From Corynebacterium sp. Marseille-P4321 (GTDB lineage Bacteria > Actinomycetota > Actinomycetes > Mycobacteriales > Mycobacteriaceae), in NCBI RefSeq assembly GCF_903645305.1, contig NZ_CAHJXO010000002.1, positions 1 to 64,000 on the forward strand: DNA of 64,000 bases, read 5' to 3'. Made by a program: the position numbers and the translations under genes. This document shows positions 1 through 8,313 of the stretch, in pieces (position 1 is the first letter of the stretch; each line of letters starts with the position of its first letter). The notes beneath the pieces are model-generated. The model was not told the DNA's origin. It saw only the letters and a program-made list of their open reading frames with translations, and made no database searches.

Positions 1-111
1 GCAGCAAGGACCCCCATATCTTGTGCCACACCCCAGGGGCCTAGAAACAACCTACGCACTCCCAATCACGAAGAGCCGATTAACCGCGATACCACCGAGG
101 AGTTTTCTCAA

Positions 112-1467
112 ATGGCTGAACAGGCTATCCGCCCCGCCGGCAACCGCCACCACGTTGTGATCGTGGGTGCTGGCTTCGGCGGCGTGAATGCTGCGCAGGA
201 GCTCGCCGACGCAGACGTCGACATCACCCTGATCAACGACACGAACCACCACCTCTTCCCGCCGCTGCTGTACCAGGTGGCGACCGGCCTGATGTCGTCT
301 GGCGAGGTCACCGGCGACATCCGCCAGATGTTCCGCAAACAAGACAACATCCGTATCGTGCGCGGCCGCGTGGAAACCGTGGACGTGGAAGGCAAGACCG
401 TGACCTCGGTGGAGGGCGGCAAGGAATCCACCTTCGCCTACGACTCCCTCATTGTCGCCGCAGGTGCTGGCCAGTCCTACTTCGGCAACGACCACTTCGC
501 CGAGTTCGCGCCGGGTCTGAAGACCCTGGACCACGCCTTTGAGATCCGTGCTCGCCTGCTCGGCGCCTTTGAGCGCGCAGAGCTCGCTGAGACCCCGGAG
601 GAGCGCGAGCGCGAGCTGACCTTCGTCATCGTTGGTGCAGGCCCGACCGGTGTGGAGCTGGCTGGCCAGGTCGCCGAAATGGCGCACCGCGCGTTTACCG
701 GCGGCCGCTACTCCTTCTCCCCGGAGCAGGCGAAGATTTACCTCATCGACGGCATGCCGCAGGTCCTGCCGCCGTTCGGCAAGCGCCTGGGCAAGAAGGC
801 GCAGCGCGAGCTGGAGAAGGCAGGCGTGACCGTCATCCTCAACGCGATGGTGACCAACGTGGACGAGGATTCGGTGACCTACAAGGACACCAAGACCGAG
901 ACGGAAACCACCATCGAGACCAAGACGAAGATTTGGTCCGCAGGTGTGGCCGCTTCCCCGCTGGGCAAGCAGGTCGCCGATCAGCTCGGCGTCGAGGCGG
1001 AGCGCTCCGGCAAGGTGCCGGTGAACGCGGACCTTTCCGTGGGCGACGACCCGAACGTGTTCATCATCGGCGACATGATGAGCCGCGACAAGCTGCCGGG
1101 TGTAGCACAGGTGGCGATCCAGTCCGGTTCCTACGTGGGCAAGATCATCAAGGAGCAGGTCGATCACGACGTGGCTCCGGAGGACCGCGACAAGTTCAGC
1201 TACTTCGACAAGGGCTCCATGGCCATCATCAACCGCTTCCACGGCGTGGTGAAGATGGGCAAGGTTGAGATCACCGGCTTCATCGGCTGGCTGATGTGGC
1301 TGGGCGTGCACGCCTCCTTCCTCACCGGCAACCGCAACCGCGCGGTCGCGCTGTTCGAGTGGACCATCAACGCCTGGACCCCGAAGCGCCACAACCTCGC
1401 GGTGACCGCGGGCCAGTTCTACGGCAACCAGGCCGCCTCCGAGGCTGGCGACGAAGCCGACCAGTAA
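112..1467 (+). CDS. ndh: Type II NADH dehydrogenase (NDH-2)
   Basis: Single-subunit, non-proton-pumping enzyme that passes electrons from NADH to menaquinone at the inner face of the membrane. The 451-residue protein has an N-terminal FAD-binding Rossmann motif (VGAGFGG, about residues 18-24), a second nucleotide-binding motif for NADH (VGAGPTG, residues 174-180) and the conserved FAD contact VFIIGDM near residue 315. The C-terminal part contains a hydrophobic segment (GFIGWLMWLGVHASF) suited to membrane attachment. Length is normal for the family. The ATG is preceded by GAGGAG at 97-102, nine bases away. It is followed by a strong terminator, so it appears to be transcribed separately from pflB. 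Confidence 0.95.
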   Translation: MAEQAIRPAGNRHHVVIVGAGFGGVNAAQELADADVDITLINDTNHHLFPPLLYQVATGLMSSGEVTGDIRQMFRKQDNIRIVRGRVETVDVEGKTVTSVEGGKESTFAYDSLIVAAGAGQSYFGNDHFAEFAPGLKTLDHAFEIRARLLGAFERAELAETPEERERELTFVIVGAGPTGVELAGQVAEMAHRAFTGGRYSFSPEQAKIYLIDGMPQVLPPFGKRLGKKAQRELEKAGVTVILNAMVTNVDEDSVTYKDTKTETETTIETKTKIWSAGVAASPLGKQVADQLGVEAERSGKVPVNADLSVGDDPNVFIIGDMMSRDKLPGVAQVAIQSGSYVGKIIKEQVDHDVAPEDRDKFSYFDKGSMAIINRFHGVVKMGKVEITGFIGWLMWLGVHASFLTGNRNRAVALFEWTINAWTPKRHNLAVTAGQFYGNQAASEAGDEADQ

Positions 1468-1483
1468 TCGCGCCTGATTTTTC

Positions 1484-1526
1484 AACCCCCGTTTCCCCTG
1501 CTTGCAGCGAATGGGAACGGGGGTTT
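1484..1526 (+). terminator. Terminator after ndh
   Basis: GC-rich inverted repeat (AACCCCCGTTTCCC with GGGAACGGGGG, one base bulge) followed by TTT, starting 17 bases after the ndh stop. Confidence 0.8.
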
Positions 1527-1557
1527 CGTGGTGTTCGCCACAAGTACTACCAATATG

Positions 1558-1585
1558 TTGAAACTGCTCCGCAAGTGCTTACAAT
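1558..1585 (+). promoter_or_regulatory. Promoter of pflB-pflA
   Basis: TTGAAA at 1558-1563 and TACAAT at 1580-1585, separated by 16 bases, close to the sigma-A consensus. Transcription would begin near 1592, giving a leader of about 90 bases before the GTG start of pflB. No clear GlxR-type palindrome was seen, so the basis of any anaerobic control is not visible. Confidence 0.6.
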
Positions 1586-1683
1586 GAAACGCGTAAGGCC
1601 ACGCCTTTTAAAACGGTATGGGCAGATGGGCAGGCGCGGCCGCAGACTTAATTTTCTATCGAAGAGAAGGACGGTGCGCGGTA

Positions 1684-4095
1684 GTGACCGTGACGCAAGA
1701 ACCCACCACGAAGGAAGTAGCTTGGGAAGGCTTTGCAGCTGGCCCGTGGCAGAGCGAGATTAACGTCCGCGATTTCATCCAGCGCAACTACACGCCGTAC
1801 GACGGCGACGCTGCGTTCCTCGCGGGCCCGACGGACAAGACCCTGCGTCTTTGGGACCACCTGGATAAGAACTACCTCGCCGTCGAGCGCGAGCGCCGCG
1901 TCTACGACGTGGACACCGAAACCCCGGCGGACATCGACGCGTTCGCTCCAGGGTTTATCTCCGAGGACGACGACGTGGTTGTCGGCTTGCAGACGGACGT
2001 GCCTACCAAGCGCGCCATGATGCCGAACGGCGGTTGGCGCATGGTGGAACAGGCAATCCACGAGGCCGGCAAGGACGTCAACGAGGACGTAAAGAAGGTC
2101 TTTACTCAGTACCGCAAGACGCACAATGACGCGGTGTTCGACATCTACACTCCGCGCATCCGTGCGGCACGTTCGAGCCACATCATTACCGGCCTGCCGG
2201 ACGCGTACGGCCGCGGTCGCATCATCGGCGACTACCGCCGGGTGGCGCTCTACGGTGTTGATGCGTTGATTGAGGAGAAGCTGGCGGCCAAGGATGCGTC
2301 GCTAAGCAATGGCTTCTCCGAGCACTGGGCACGCTACCGCGAGGAGCACTCCGAGCAGATCAAGGCGCTGAAGAAGCTAAAGAAGATGGCGGCCGACTAC
2401 GGCTTCGACATCTCCGGGCCCGCTCGCGATGCCCGCGAGGCAGTGCAGTGGACTTACTTCGGCTACCTCGCATCGGTGAAGAGCCAGGACGGCGCGGCTA
2501 TGTCGATTGGCCGTCTCTCCCCCTTCTTCGACATCTACTTCGAGCGCGACCTGGCAAACGGCTCGCTCACTGAGGTCGAGGCGCAGGAGATTATCGACGC
2601 GCTGGTGATCAAGCTGCGCATCGTGCGCTTCCTGCGCACCGAGGATTACGACCAGATCTTCTCCGGCGACCCGTACTGGGCCACCTGGTCAGATGCTGGC
2701 TTCTCCGAGGACGGCCGCCACCAGGTGACCAAGACGTCGTTCCGCCTGCTGCAGACGCTGCGCAACCTGGGCCCCGCCCCGGAGCCGAACATCACGATCT
2801 TCTGGGACCCGGAACTACCGGAGGGCTACAAGGAGTTCTGCGCCGCGATCTCGATTGAGACGTCCTCGCTGCAGTACGAGTCGGACAAGCAGATCCGCGG
2901 CCAGTGGGGCGACGACGCCGCGATCGCCTGCTGCGTGTCCCCCATGAAGGTGGGCAAGCAGATGCAGTTCTTCGGCGCCCGCGTGAACGCCGCCAAGGCG
3001 CTGCTGTACGCCATCAACGGCGGCCGCGACGAGGTCAGTGGTAAGCAGGTCACCGACGGCAACCACACCCCGATTGAAGGCGATGGCCCGCTCGACTTCG
3101 ACGAGGTCTGGGCAAAGTACGAGGAGATGCTCGACTGGGTCGTCGGCACATACGTCGAGGCCCTGAACATCATCCACTACTGCCACGACAAGTACGCCTA
3201 CGAGTCGATCGAGATGGCGCTGCACGACTCCGACATCATCCGCACCATGGGCTGCGGCATCGCGGGCCTTTCGATCGTGGCGGACTCGCTGTCCGCGATC
3301 AAGTACGCCACCGTCACCCCAGTGCGCGATGAAACCGGGCTGATCGTCGACTACATCACCGAGGGCGACTTCCCGTTCTACGGCAACGACGACGACCGCG
3401 CGGACGAGATCGCCGCCACCGTGGTCCACACCGTGATGCAGAAGATCAAGGCGATCCCGATGTACCGCGACGCCATCCCGACGCAGTCGGTGCTCACTAT
3501 CACCTCGAACGTGGTTTACGGCAAGGCCACCGGCTCGTTCCCGTCCGGCCACAAGGCTGGCACCCCGTTCGCGCCGGGCGCCAACCCGGAAAACGGTATG
3601 GATTCGCACGGCATGGTCGCCTCGATGCTGTCTGTGGGCAAGCTCGACTACAACGACGCCCTCGACGGTATCTCCCTGACCAACACCGTCACTCCCTCCG
3701 GCTTGGGCCGCAACAAGGATGAGCAGGTGTCGAACCTGGTCGGTGTGCTCGATGCCGGCTTCATCATGGAAAACGCCGACACCGCGATCCACCCCGCCTA
3801 CCCCCAGCTACTTCCCCACCCCAACACGAAAGGAAACCCCAAAATGGCTACCCACACCTTCGAAGAGCGTCTCAACGACATGAAGGCCTCCCGCGCCGCG
3901 AACAACATGGAGTCCGGCCTGTACCACGCGAACATCAACGTGCTGGACGAGTCGACCCTTGAGGACGCGATGGAGCACCCGGAGAGCTACCCGAACCTCA
4001 CCGTTCGCGTCTCCGGCTACGCGGTGAACTTCGTGAAGCTGACCAAGGAGCAGCAGCGCGACGTCATCTCCCGCACTTTCCACCAGGGCGCGTAG
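1684..4095 (+). CDS. pflB: Pyruvate formate-lyase with internally initiated glycyl-radical domain
   Basis: Converts pyruvate and CoA to acetyl-CoA and formate under anaerobic conditions. I take the GTG at 1684 as the start (AGAAGGA at 1665-1671); an upstream ATG at 1618 in frame has poor context. From this start the adjacent catalytic cysteines (ACCVSPM) fall at 416-417, close to 418-419 in E. coli PflB. The glycyl-radical motif RVSGYAV places the radical glycine at 778 of 803. The protein is about 43 residues longer than E. coli PflB. The extra length lies between LVGVLDAGF and [10 protein letters not shown], and it contains GAAAGGAAA (3828-3836) nine bases before an in-frame ATG at 3844. 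Initiation there would give a separate 83-residue domain like GrcA. The codons just before it (CTA, CTT, AAA, GGA, AAA) are unlike those of the rest of the gene. pflA follows four bases downstream. Confidence 0.93.
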   Translation: MTVTQEPTTKEVAWEGFAAGPWQSEINVRDFIQRNYTPYDGDAAFLAGPTDKTLRLWDHLDKNYLAVERERRVYDVDTETPADIDAFAPGFISEDDDVVVGLQTDVPTKRAMMPNGGWRMVEQAIHEAGKDVNEDVKKVFTQYRKTHNDAVFDIYTPRIRAARSSHIITGLPDAYGRGRIIGDYRRVALYGVDALIEEKLAAKDASLSNGFSEHWARYREEHSEQIKALKKLKKMAADYGFDISGPARDAREAVQWTYFGYLASVKSQDGAAMSIGRLSPFFDIYFERDLANGSLTEVEAQEIIDALVIKLRIVRFLRTEDYDQIFSGDPYWATWSDAGFSEDGRHQVTKTSFRLLQTLRNLGPAPEPNITIFWDPELPEGYKEFCAAISIETSSLQYESDKQIRGQWGDDAAIACCVSPMKVGKQMQFFGARVNAAKALLYAINGGRDEVSGKQVTDGNHTPIEGDGPLDFDEVWAKYEEMLDWVVGTYVEALNIIHYCHDKYAYESIEMALHDSDIIRTMGCGIAGLSIVADSLSAIKYATVTPVRDETGLIVDYITEGDFPFYGNDDDRADEIAATVVHTVMQKIKAIPMYRDAIPTQSVLTITSNVVYGKATGSFPSGHKAGTPFAPGANPENGMDSHGMVASMLSVGKLDYNDALDGISLTNTVTPSGLGRNKDEQVSNLVGVLDAGFIMENADTAIHPAYPQLLPHPNTKGNPKMATHTFEERLNDMKASRAANNMESGLYHANINVLDESTLEDAMEHPESYPNLTVRVSGYAVNFVKLTKEQQRDVISRTFHQGA
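3828..3846 (+). promoter_or_regulatory. Internal ribosome-binding site and ATG inside pflB
   Basis: GAAAGGAAA at 3828-3836 followed by ATG at 3844, in the pflB frame (Met721). The layout is that of an ordinary gene start. It would yield residues 721-803, the complete glycyl-radical domain. Confidence 0.5.
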
Positions 4096-4099
4096 CTGT

Positions 4100-4996
4100 A
4101 TGCCAGCTGTACGCCCCACTTCAGCTGGCGACGGCACCAGCGGCGTAGTCACCCTCGAACCGCAGCAGGGTGAACGCGTCCGCGGTGTCGCCGCTGGCCT
4201 TTCCGGTGTGTCTGACGACGGGTTGGAGATCACCCGCCACGAGCTTTTGGAGGCCCGCCACACCGGCGATATCGGCCTGATCCACTCGTGGGAGCTTGTC
4301 ACCGCAGTTGACGGCCCCGGAACCCGCATGACCATGTTCCTGTCGGGCTGCCCGTTGCGCTGCAAATACTGCCACAACCCGGACACGATGGAGATGCGTG
4401 AAGGCACCCTTACCCGTGTCGAGGACGCGGCGAAGAAGGTCCTGCGCTACAAGCCAGTGTTTAGCGCCTCCGGAGGTGGGCTGACGTTGTCTGGCGGCGA
4501 GCCGCTGTTCCAGATCGAGTTCACCCGCCGGTTGCTCAGGACAGTCCACGACGCCGGAATTCATACCGCAGTGGACACCTCGGGCTTCCTCGGCTCGCGT
4601 CTCACGGACGAGGACCTGGACAATATCGACCTGTTCCTGCTCGACGTGAAATCCGGCGACCCCGACACGTACGAAGATGTCACCGCGCGCCAGCTGCAGC
4701 CCACGATTGACTTCGGCAACCGTTTGCACGCTCGCGGCAAGAAGGTCTGGGTGCGCTTCGTCGTCGTGCCGGGCCTTACGGATGCGGATGACAACGTGCG
4801 CCGTGTCGCCGAGATCGTCTCCCAGTGGGCGAGCACTGTCGAGCGCGTGGAGGTGCTCCCCTTCCACAACATGGGGGCCGATAAATGGAAAAAGATCGGC
4901 CTGGATTACGAGCTGGCGGACACAAAGCCCCCATCGGATGAAACGATGAAGCGCGTCCGCGACACGTTCCGCGCCCACGGCCTGACGGTCTTCTAG
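4100..4996 (+). CDS. pflA: Pyruvate formate-lyase activating enzyme (radical SAM)
   Basis: Radical SAM enzyme that abstracts hydrogen from the PflB glycine, using a [4Fe-4S] cluster and S-adenosylmethionine. The cluster motif CPLRCKYC gives Cys84, Cys88 and Cys91 in CxxxCxxC spacing. A glycine-rich SAM-contact segment (GGGLTLSGGEP) follows near residue 125. The 298-residue length includes about 50 residues before the cluster that E. coli PflA lacks. The ATG at 4100 has no good Shine-Dalgarno, and a GTG at 4208 in frame is an alternative start giving 262 residues. It begins four bases after pflB, so the two are very likely one operon. Confidence 0.93.
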   Translation: MPAVRPTSAGDGTSGVVTLEPQQGERVRGVAAGLSGVSDDGLEITRHELLEARHTGDIGLIHSWELVTAVDGPGTRMTMFLSGCPLRCKYCHNPDTMEMREGTLTRVEDAAKKVLRYKPVFSASGGGLTLSGGEPLFQIEFTRRLLRTVHDAGIHTAVDTSGFLGSRLTDEDLDNIDLFLLDVKSGDPDTYEDVTARQLQPTIDFGNRLHARGKKVWVRFVVVPGLTDADDNVRRVAEIVSQWASTVERVEVLPFHNMGADKWKKIGLDYELADTKPPSDETMKRVRDTFRAHGLTVF

Positions 4997-5177
4997 CCCG
5001 GGGTTTTAGCGCGGGCTTACCCCCGTTGAGCACCCCGTTCGCCATCGTGCGCTTTGCGCGTAATATCACCTAGGTTGCCGAGCGCGGGATTACCCCGCGC
5101 TCCTTTCCAAGCATTGGGAACGCCGCGCCCTCCGCACGTCGAATCCCCTCGCATTTCACGAAAGGGGGCTTTGCATA
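4997..5177 (+). promoter_or_regulatory. corA promoter and leader with GC hairpin
   Basis: A TAATAT -10 box lies at 5061-5066, with no convincing -35. About 14 bases downstream is a perfect 9-bp hairpin (GAGCGCGGG at 5080-5088 with CCCGCGCTC at 5094-5102) followed by CTTTCC. A leader of about 105 bases would therefore carry a stable hairpin before corA. A weaker inverted repeat just after the pflA stop (about 4995-5021) may end the pfl transcript. Confidence 0.4.
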
Positions 5178-6251
5178 ATGCCACCACGTATCCCCATTCC
5201 GGGCCAGAAACAGAAGAAACCGGAACCGGTCGAACGCAAAAAGCTCCCTATCCCGGTTGAGCGCTCAATCGATTTTTGCCGCATTTTCGTCGACGGCAAG
5301 TGTCAGCCGGGCAACGTACGCCTCAACCACGCGCTTGAAGTGGCGCAGCGAGAAGAGGATTCGTTTGTGTGGCTGTCTTTGCGCTCCCCGACCACGGAGC
5401 AGATGGAGAAGATCGCGGAGATCTTCGACATCGAGGACCTGGTGGTCGACGATGTCGTGGACGCCCACCAGCGCCCGAAGATTGAGCGCCACGACGAGCA
5501 GCTGTTTATCGTTGTGCGCTCAGTCAACTACCGCGACGACGAGGAGGTTGACGACGCCCGCGAGATCATTTCCACCGGCGAGGTGCAGATGATCATCGGC
5601 GAGCAGTTCGCCATCACCATCCGCCACCACACGCGCCTGCCTGATCTCACTGCGAAGATCGAGGAGGAAGAGGAGCTCGCGGTGCTCGGGCCCACGGCGG
5701 TAGCGTGGGCGGTGTCTGACTACCTGGTGGATAATTACCTGCGCGTCACGCAGCTGCTTGAGCAGGATGTGGACGAGCTGGAAAACGAGGTGTTCACACC
5801 TCGGCGCACCATCAACATCGACAAGATTTACAGCTACAAGCGTGAGATTTTGGAGATGCGCCACGCGATCGACCCGCTTGCTCCTGCGCTGCGCAACGGC
5901 TTGACTAACAACAAGGACCTTTTGCGCAAAGCCTTGCGTTCCTATTTCCGAGACGTGCAGGACAACGCCACTATCGTCTCCGATAAGTTGTCCGGTTTCG
6001 ACGAGCGGCTGAGCTCGCTTCTCGACGCTTCCGTGGCCAAGGTGACCTTGCAGCAGAACTCCGACATGCGCACGATTTCCGCCGTGGTGGGTATGGCTGC
6101 TGCCCCCACCATGATCGCGGGTATTTACGGCATGAACTTCGAGTACATGCCGGAGCTGGGCTACAAGTGGGCCTACCCTGTGGTGCTGCTGCTCATGTTC
6201 GCCACGATGGCGCTGATGTTCTGGTGGTTCCGCCGCAACCACTGGTTGTAG
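5178..6251 (+). CDS. corA: CorA-family Mg2+/Co2+ transporter
   Basis: Pentameric divalent-cation channel of the CorA (2-TM-GxN) family. The large N-terminal cytoplasmic domain is charged. Two membrane segments close the protein, the first ending in the signature GMN at residues 318-320 (YGMNF), the second around VVLLLMFATMALMFWWF. The 357-residue length is typical of actinobacterial members. ATG 5178 is preceded by AAAGGGGG. It is convergent with the thioesterase gene, with a gap of only four bases. Confidence 0.93.
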   Translation: MPPRIPIPGQKQKKPEPVERKKLPIPVERSIDFCRIFVDGKCQPGNVRLNHALEVAQREEDSFVWLSLRSPTTEQMEKIAEIFDIEDLVVDDVVDAHQRPKIERHDEQLFIVVRSVNYRDDEEVDDAREIISTGEVQMIIGEQFAITIRHHTRLPDLTAKIEEEEELAVLGPTAVAWAVSDYLVDNYLRVTQLLEQDVDELENEVFTPRRTINIDKIYSYKREILEMRHAIDPLAPALRNGLTNNKDLLRKALRSYFRDVQDNATIVSDKLSGFDERLSSLLDASVAKVTLQQNSDMRTISAVVGMAAAPTMIAGIYGMNFEYMPELGYKWAYPVVLLLMFATMALMFWWFRRNHWL

Positions 6252-6255
6252 CGGC

Positions 6256-6693
6256 CTACATCTCCATGATCATGAGCTTGAGGTTGGTCACGGCGACCAA
6301 CTTGCCGCGCGAGGTCATGTCCACTCGCCACAGGTGTGTGCGGGTGCCGACGTGCACCGGCAGAGCCACCGCCTCAATGCGCTCGCCTTCGCGCACGCTG
6401 GCAATCAGGTCGGTGTAGTTGCTCATGCCCACCGCCGGCTGGCCCGCGGCCGCGATCGCCGCGGCGGAGCCGAGCGACTCCCCGATCGCGGCGTAGGTGC
6501 CGCCGTTAACTATCCCGGCAACCTGAAGGTGCTCTGGGCCTACGTCGACGTAGGCCTCCAGGCGATCTTTCGCGCAGTAGGTGACCTTCATGCCGATGGT
6601 TTGGGCGAGCCCGGTGTTGTACTCGTTGAGCACCGCCAGCTCTTCGTCGTCCATCGGGGGATCGATGGGTTCGCGGAACAATCTGGATTCCAT
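6256..6693 (-). CDS. PaaI-type hotdog thioesterase
   Basis: A 145-residue protein of the hotdog-fold PaaI acyl-CoA thioesterase family. It shows the typical GIVNGGTYAAIGESLGS helix (about residues 60-76), where the usual HGG core is replaced by NGG, and a beta-strand ending HVGTRTHLWRVDM. The physiological acyl-CoA is unknown. The open frame extends far upstream antisense to gnd, but the homologous part begins at ATG 6693. A TAAGAT -10 box at 6702-6707 lies eight bases before this ATG, so the transcript is probably leaderless. Confidence 0.85.
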   Translation of the reverse strand: MESRLFREPIDPPMDDEELAVLNEYNTGLAQTIGMKVTYCAKDRLEAYVDVGPEHLQVAGIVNGGTYAAIGESLGSAAAIAAAGQPAVGMSNYTDLIASVREGERIEAVALPVHVGTRTHLWRVDMTSRGKLVAVTNLKLMIMEM

Positions 6694-6755
6694 AGCCGCA
6701 GATCTTATGCGTCGTTGACGCGCAACGTCGCCGCGTCGGATAGCTAGCCGGCGCG

Positions 6756-6771
6756 TAGGATGGTGCGCATG
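6756..6771 (+). promoter_or_regulatory. Leaderless promoter and MVRM start cassette of gnd
   Basis: TAGGAT (6756-6761), then GGTGCGC, then ATG at 6769, the spacing expected when the transcript starts at the initiation codon. The stretch ATGGTGCGCATGA here is also present at the starts of the gamma-carbonic anhydrase and steA genes. AGGA at 6757-6760 could alternatively act as a Shine-Dalgarno. Confidence 0.5.
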
Positions 6772-8241
6772 ACTACACCCGAAGCTCAAGCTGGAGATCT
6801 CGCGCAGATTGGCGTTGTCGGCATGGCCGTGATGGGCTCCAACCTCGCCCGCAACTTCGCCTCGAAGGGCCACACTGTGGCTATCTACAACCGCTCCCCG
6901 GAAAAGACGCGGGCGGTGGCGGAGGAGTTCGGCTCCGAGGGCAACTTCATTCCCTCCGAGACGATCGAGGATTTCGTGGCGTCGTTGGAGCGCCCGCGCA
7001 AGGCCGTGATCATGGTGCAGGCGGGCGCGGCCACGGACGCGGTGATTGAGCAGTTGGTCGAGGCGATGGATGAAGGCGACATCATCATCGACGGTGGCAA
7101 TTCGCTGTTCACCGACACCATCCGCCGCGAGCGCGAGGTGGCCCAGCGCGGCCGCCATTTCGTGGGCGCCGGGATCTCCGGCGGCGAGGAGGGCGCGCTG
7201 AAGGGCCCGTCGATTATGCCGGGCGGCCCGGCAGAGTCCTGGGAAACGCTGGGCCCGCTGCTGGAGGACATCTCCGCCAAGGTTGACGGCACCCCGTGCG
7301 TGACTCACATCGGCCCGGACGGCGCCGGACACTTTGTGAAGATGGTGCACAACGGCATCGAGTACGCGGACATGCAGGTCATCGGCGAGGCGTACCACCT
7401 GCTGCGTTACGCCGCGGGCATCGAGCCGGAGGAGATGGCGGGCATCTTCACGGAGTGGAACAAGGGTGACCTGGATTCCTACCTCATTGAAATTTCTGCG
7501 GAGGTGCTTCGCCAGAAGGACGCGAAGACGGGCAAGCCGTTCATCGACGTCATCGTGGACGCCGCGGGCCAGAAGGGCACGGGCCGCTGGACGGTGAAGG
7601 AGGCGCTGGATCTCGGCGTGCCCACCACCGGTATCGGCGAGGCGGTGTTCGCCCGCGCGTTGTCCTCTTCGCTCGCCCAGCGCGAGGCCGCGCAGGAGGC
7701 GGGTCTGCCGTCCGGCGAGGTGACCTCGCTCGAGGCGCTCGGCGTGGACAAAGACGCGTTCATCGAGGACGTGCGCCGCGCGCTCTACGCCTCGAAGCTG
7801 GTCGCGTACGCGCAGGGTTTCGACGAGATCAACGCGGGCAGCCAGGAGCACGGCTGGGACATCAAGCCGGGCGATCTGGCGCGCATTTGGCGCGGCGGCT
7901 GCATTATTCGGGCGAAGTTCCTCGACCGCATCACCGAGGCCTACGAGAATGACCCGGAGCTGCCGTCGCTGCTGCTCGACCCGTACTTCAAGGGTGAGTT
8001 GGAGAAGGGCCTGGTGGATTCGTGGCGTCGCGTGGTGGTTGTGGCCACGCAGCTTGGCCTGCCGGTGCCGGTGTTCGCCTCTTCGTTGTCCTACTACGAT
8101 TCGCTGCGCGCGACGCGCCTGCCGGCTGCGCTCATCCAGGGCCAGCGAGACTTCTTCGGCGCGCACACCTACAAGCGCGTGGACATGGAGGGCACCTTCC
8201 ACACCACGTGGTCCGGCGAGCGCGAGGAGCTGTCCTACTAG
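6769..8241 (+). CDS. gnd: 6-phosphogluconate dehydrogenase (decarboxylating)
   Basis: Oxidises and decarboxylates 6-phosphogluconate to ribulose 5-phosphate with production of NADPH in the pentose phosphate pathway. The N-terminal Rossmann motif GVVGMAVMGSNLARN, the substrate-loop GISGGEEGALKGPS and the family signature DAAGQKGTGRWT are all present. I choose ATG 6769 (490 residues); ATG 6760 in frame would add three residues (MVR). No direct operon partner is visible, and the next gene has its own promoter. Confidence 0.96.
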   Translation: MTTPEAQAGDLAQIGVVGMAVMGSNLARNFASKGHTVAIYNRSPEKTRAVAEEFGSEGNFIPSETIEDFVASLERPRKAVIMVQAGAATDAVIEQLVEAMDEGDIIIDGGNSLFTDTIRREREVAQRGRHFVGAGISGGEEGALKGPSIMPGGPAESWETLGPLLEDISAKVDGTPCVTHIGPDGAGHFVKMVHNGIEYADMQVIGEAYHLLRYAAGIEPEEMAGIFTEWNKGDLDSYLIEISAEVLRQKDAKTGKPFIDVIVDAAGQKGTGRWTVKEALDLGVPTTGIGEAVFARALSSSLAQREAAQEAGLPSGEVTSLEALGVDKDAFIEDVRRALYASKLVAYAQGFDEINAGSQEHGWDIKPGDLARIWRGGCIIRAKFLDRITEAYENDPELPSLLLDPYFKGELEKGLVDSWRRVVVVATQLGLPVPVFASSLSYYDSLRATRLPAALIQGQRDFFGAHTYKRVDMEGTFHTTWSGEREELSY

Positions 8242-8250
8242 GGGCTTTTC

Positions 8251-8261
8251 GCTTATCGACG
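8251..8261 (+). repeat. GCTTATCGACG word, copy 1
   Basis: Exact copy in the gap ten bases after the gnd stop codon. Confidence 0.85.
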
Positions 8262-8265
8262 TTCC

Positions 8266-8306
8266 GCCCGGTGAGTTACCTCACCGGGCATATCCACGCG
8301 TACACT
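8266..8306 (+). promoter_or_regulatory. Helicase promoter with overlapping perfect hairpin
   Basis: TACACT (8301-8306) lies seven bases before the helicase ATG, consistent with a leaderless transcript. A perfect 10-bp inverted repeat (GCCCGGTGAG, loop TTAC, CTCACCGGGC; 8266-8289) occupies the -35 region. It has no T-run, so it looks more like an operator than a gnd terminator, though the latter is possible. Confidence 0.45.
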
Positions 8307-8313
8307 GTGCCCA

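Noticed and set aside
6694-8202. Long minus-strand open frame continuing from the thioesterase gene across gnd
   Set aside because: It is antisense to a clearly real gnd gene and has composition of a GC-skewed shadow frame; only its last 145 codons are homologous to a known family.
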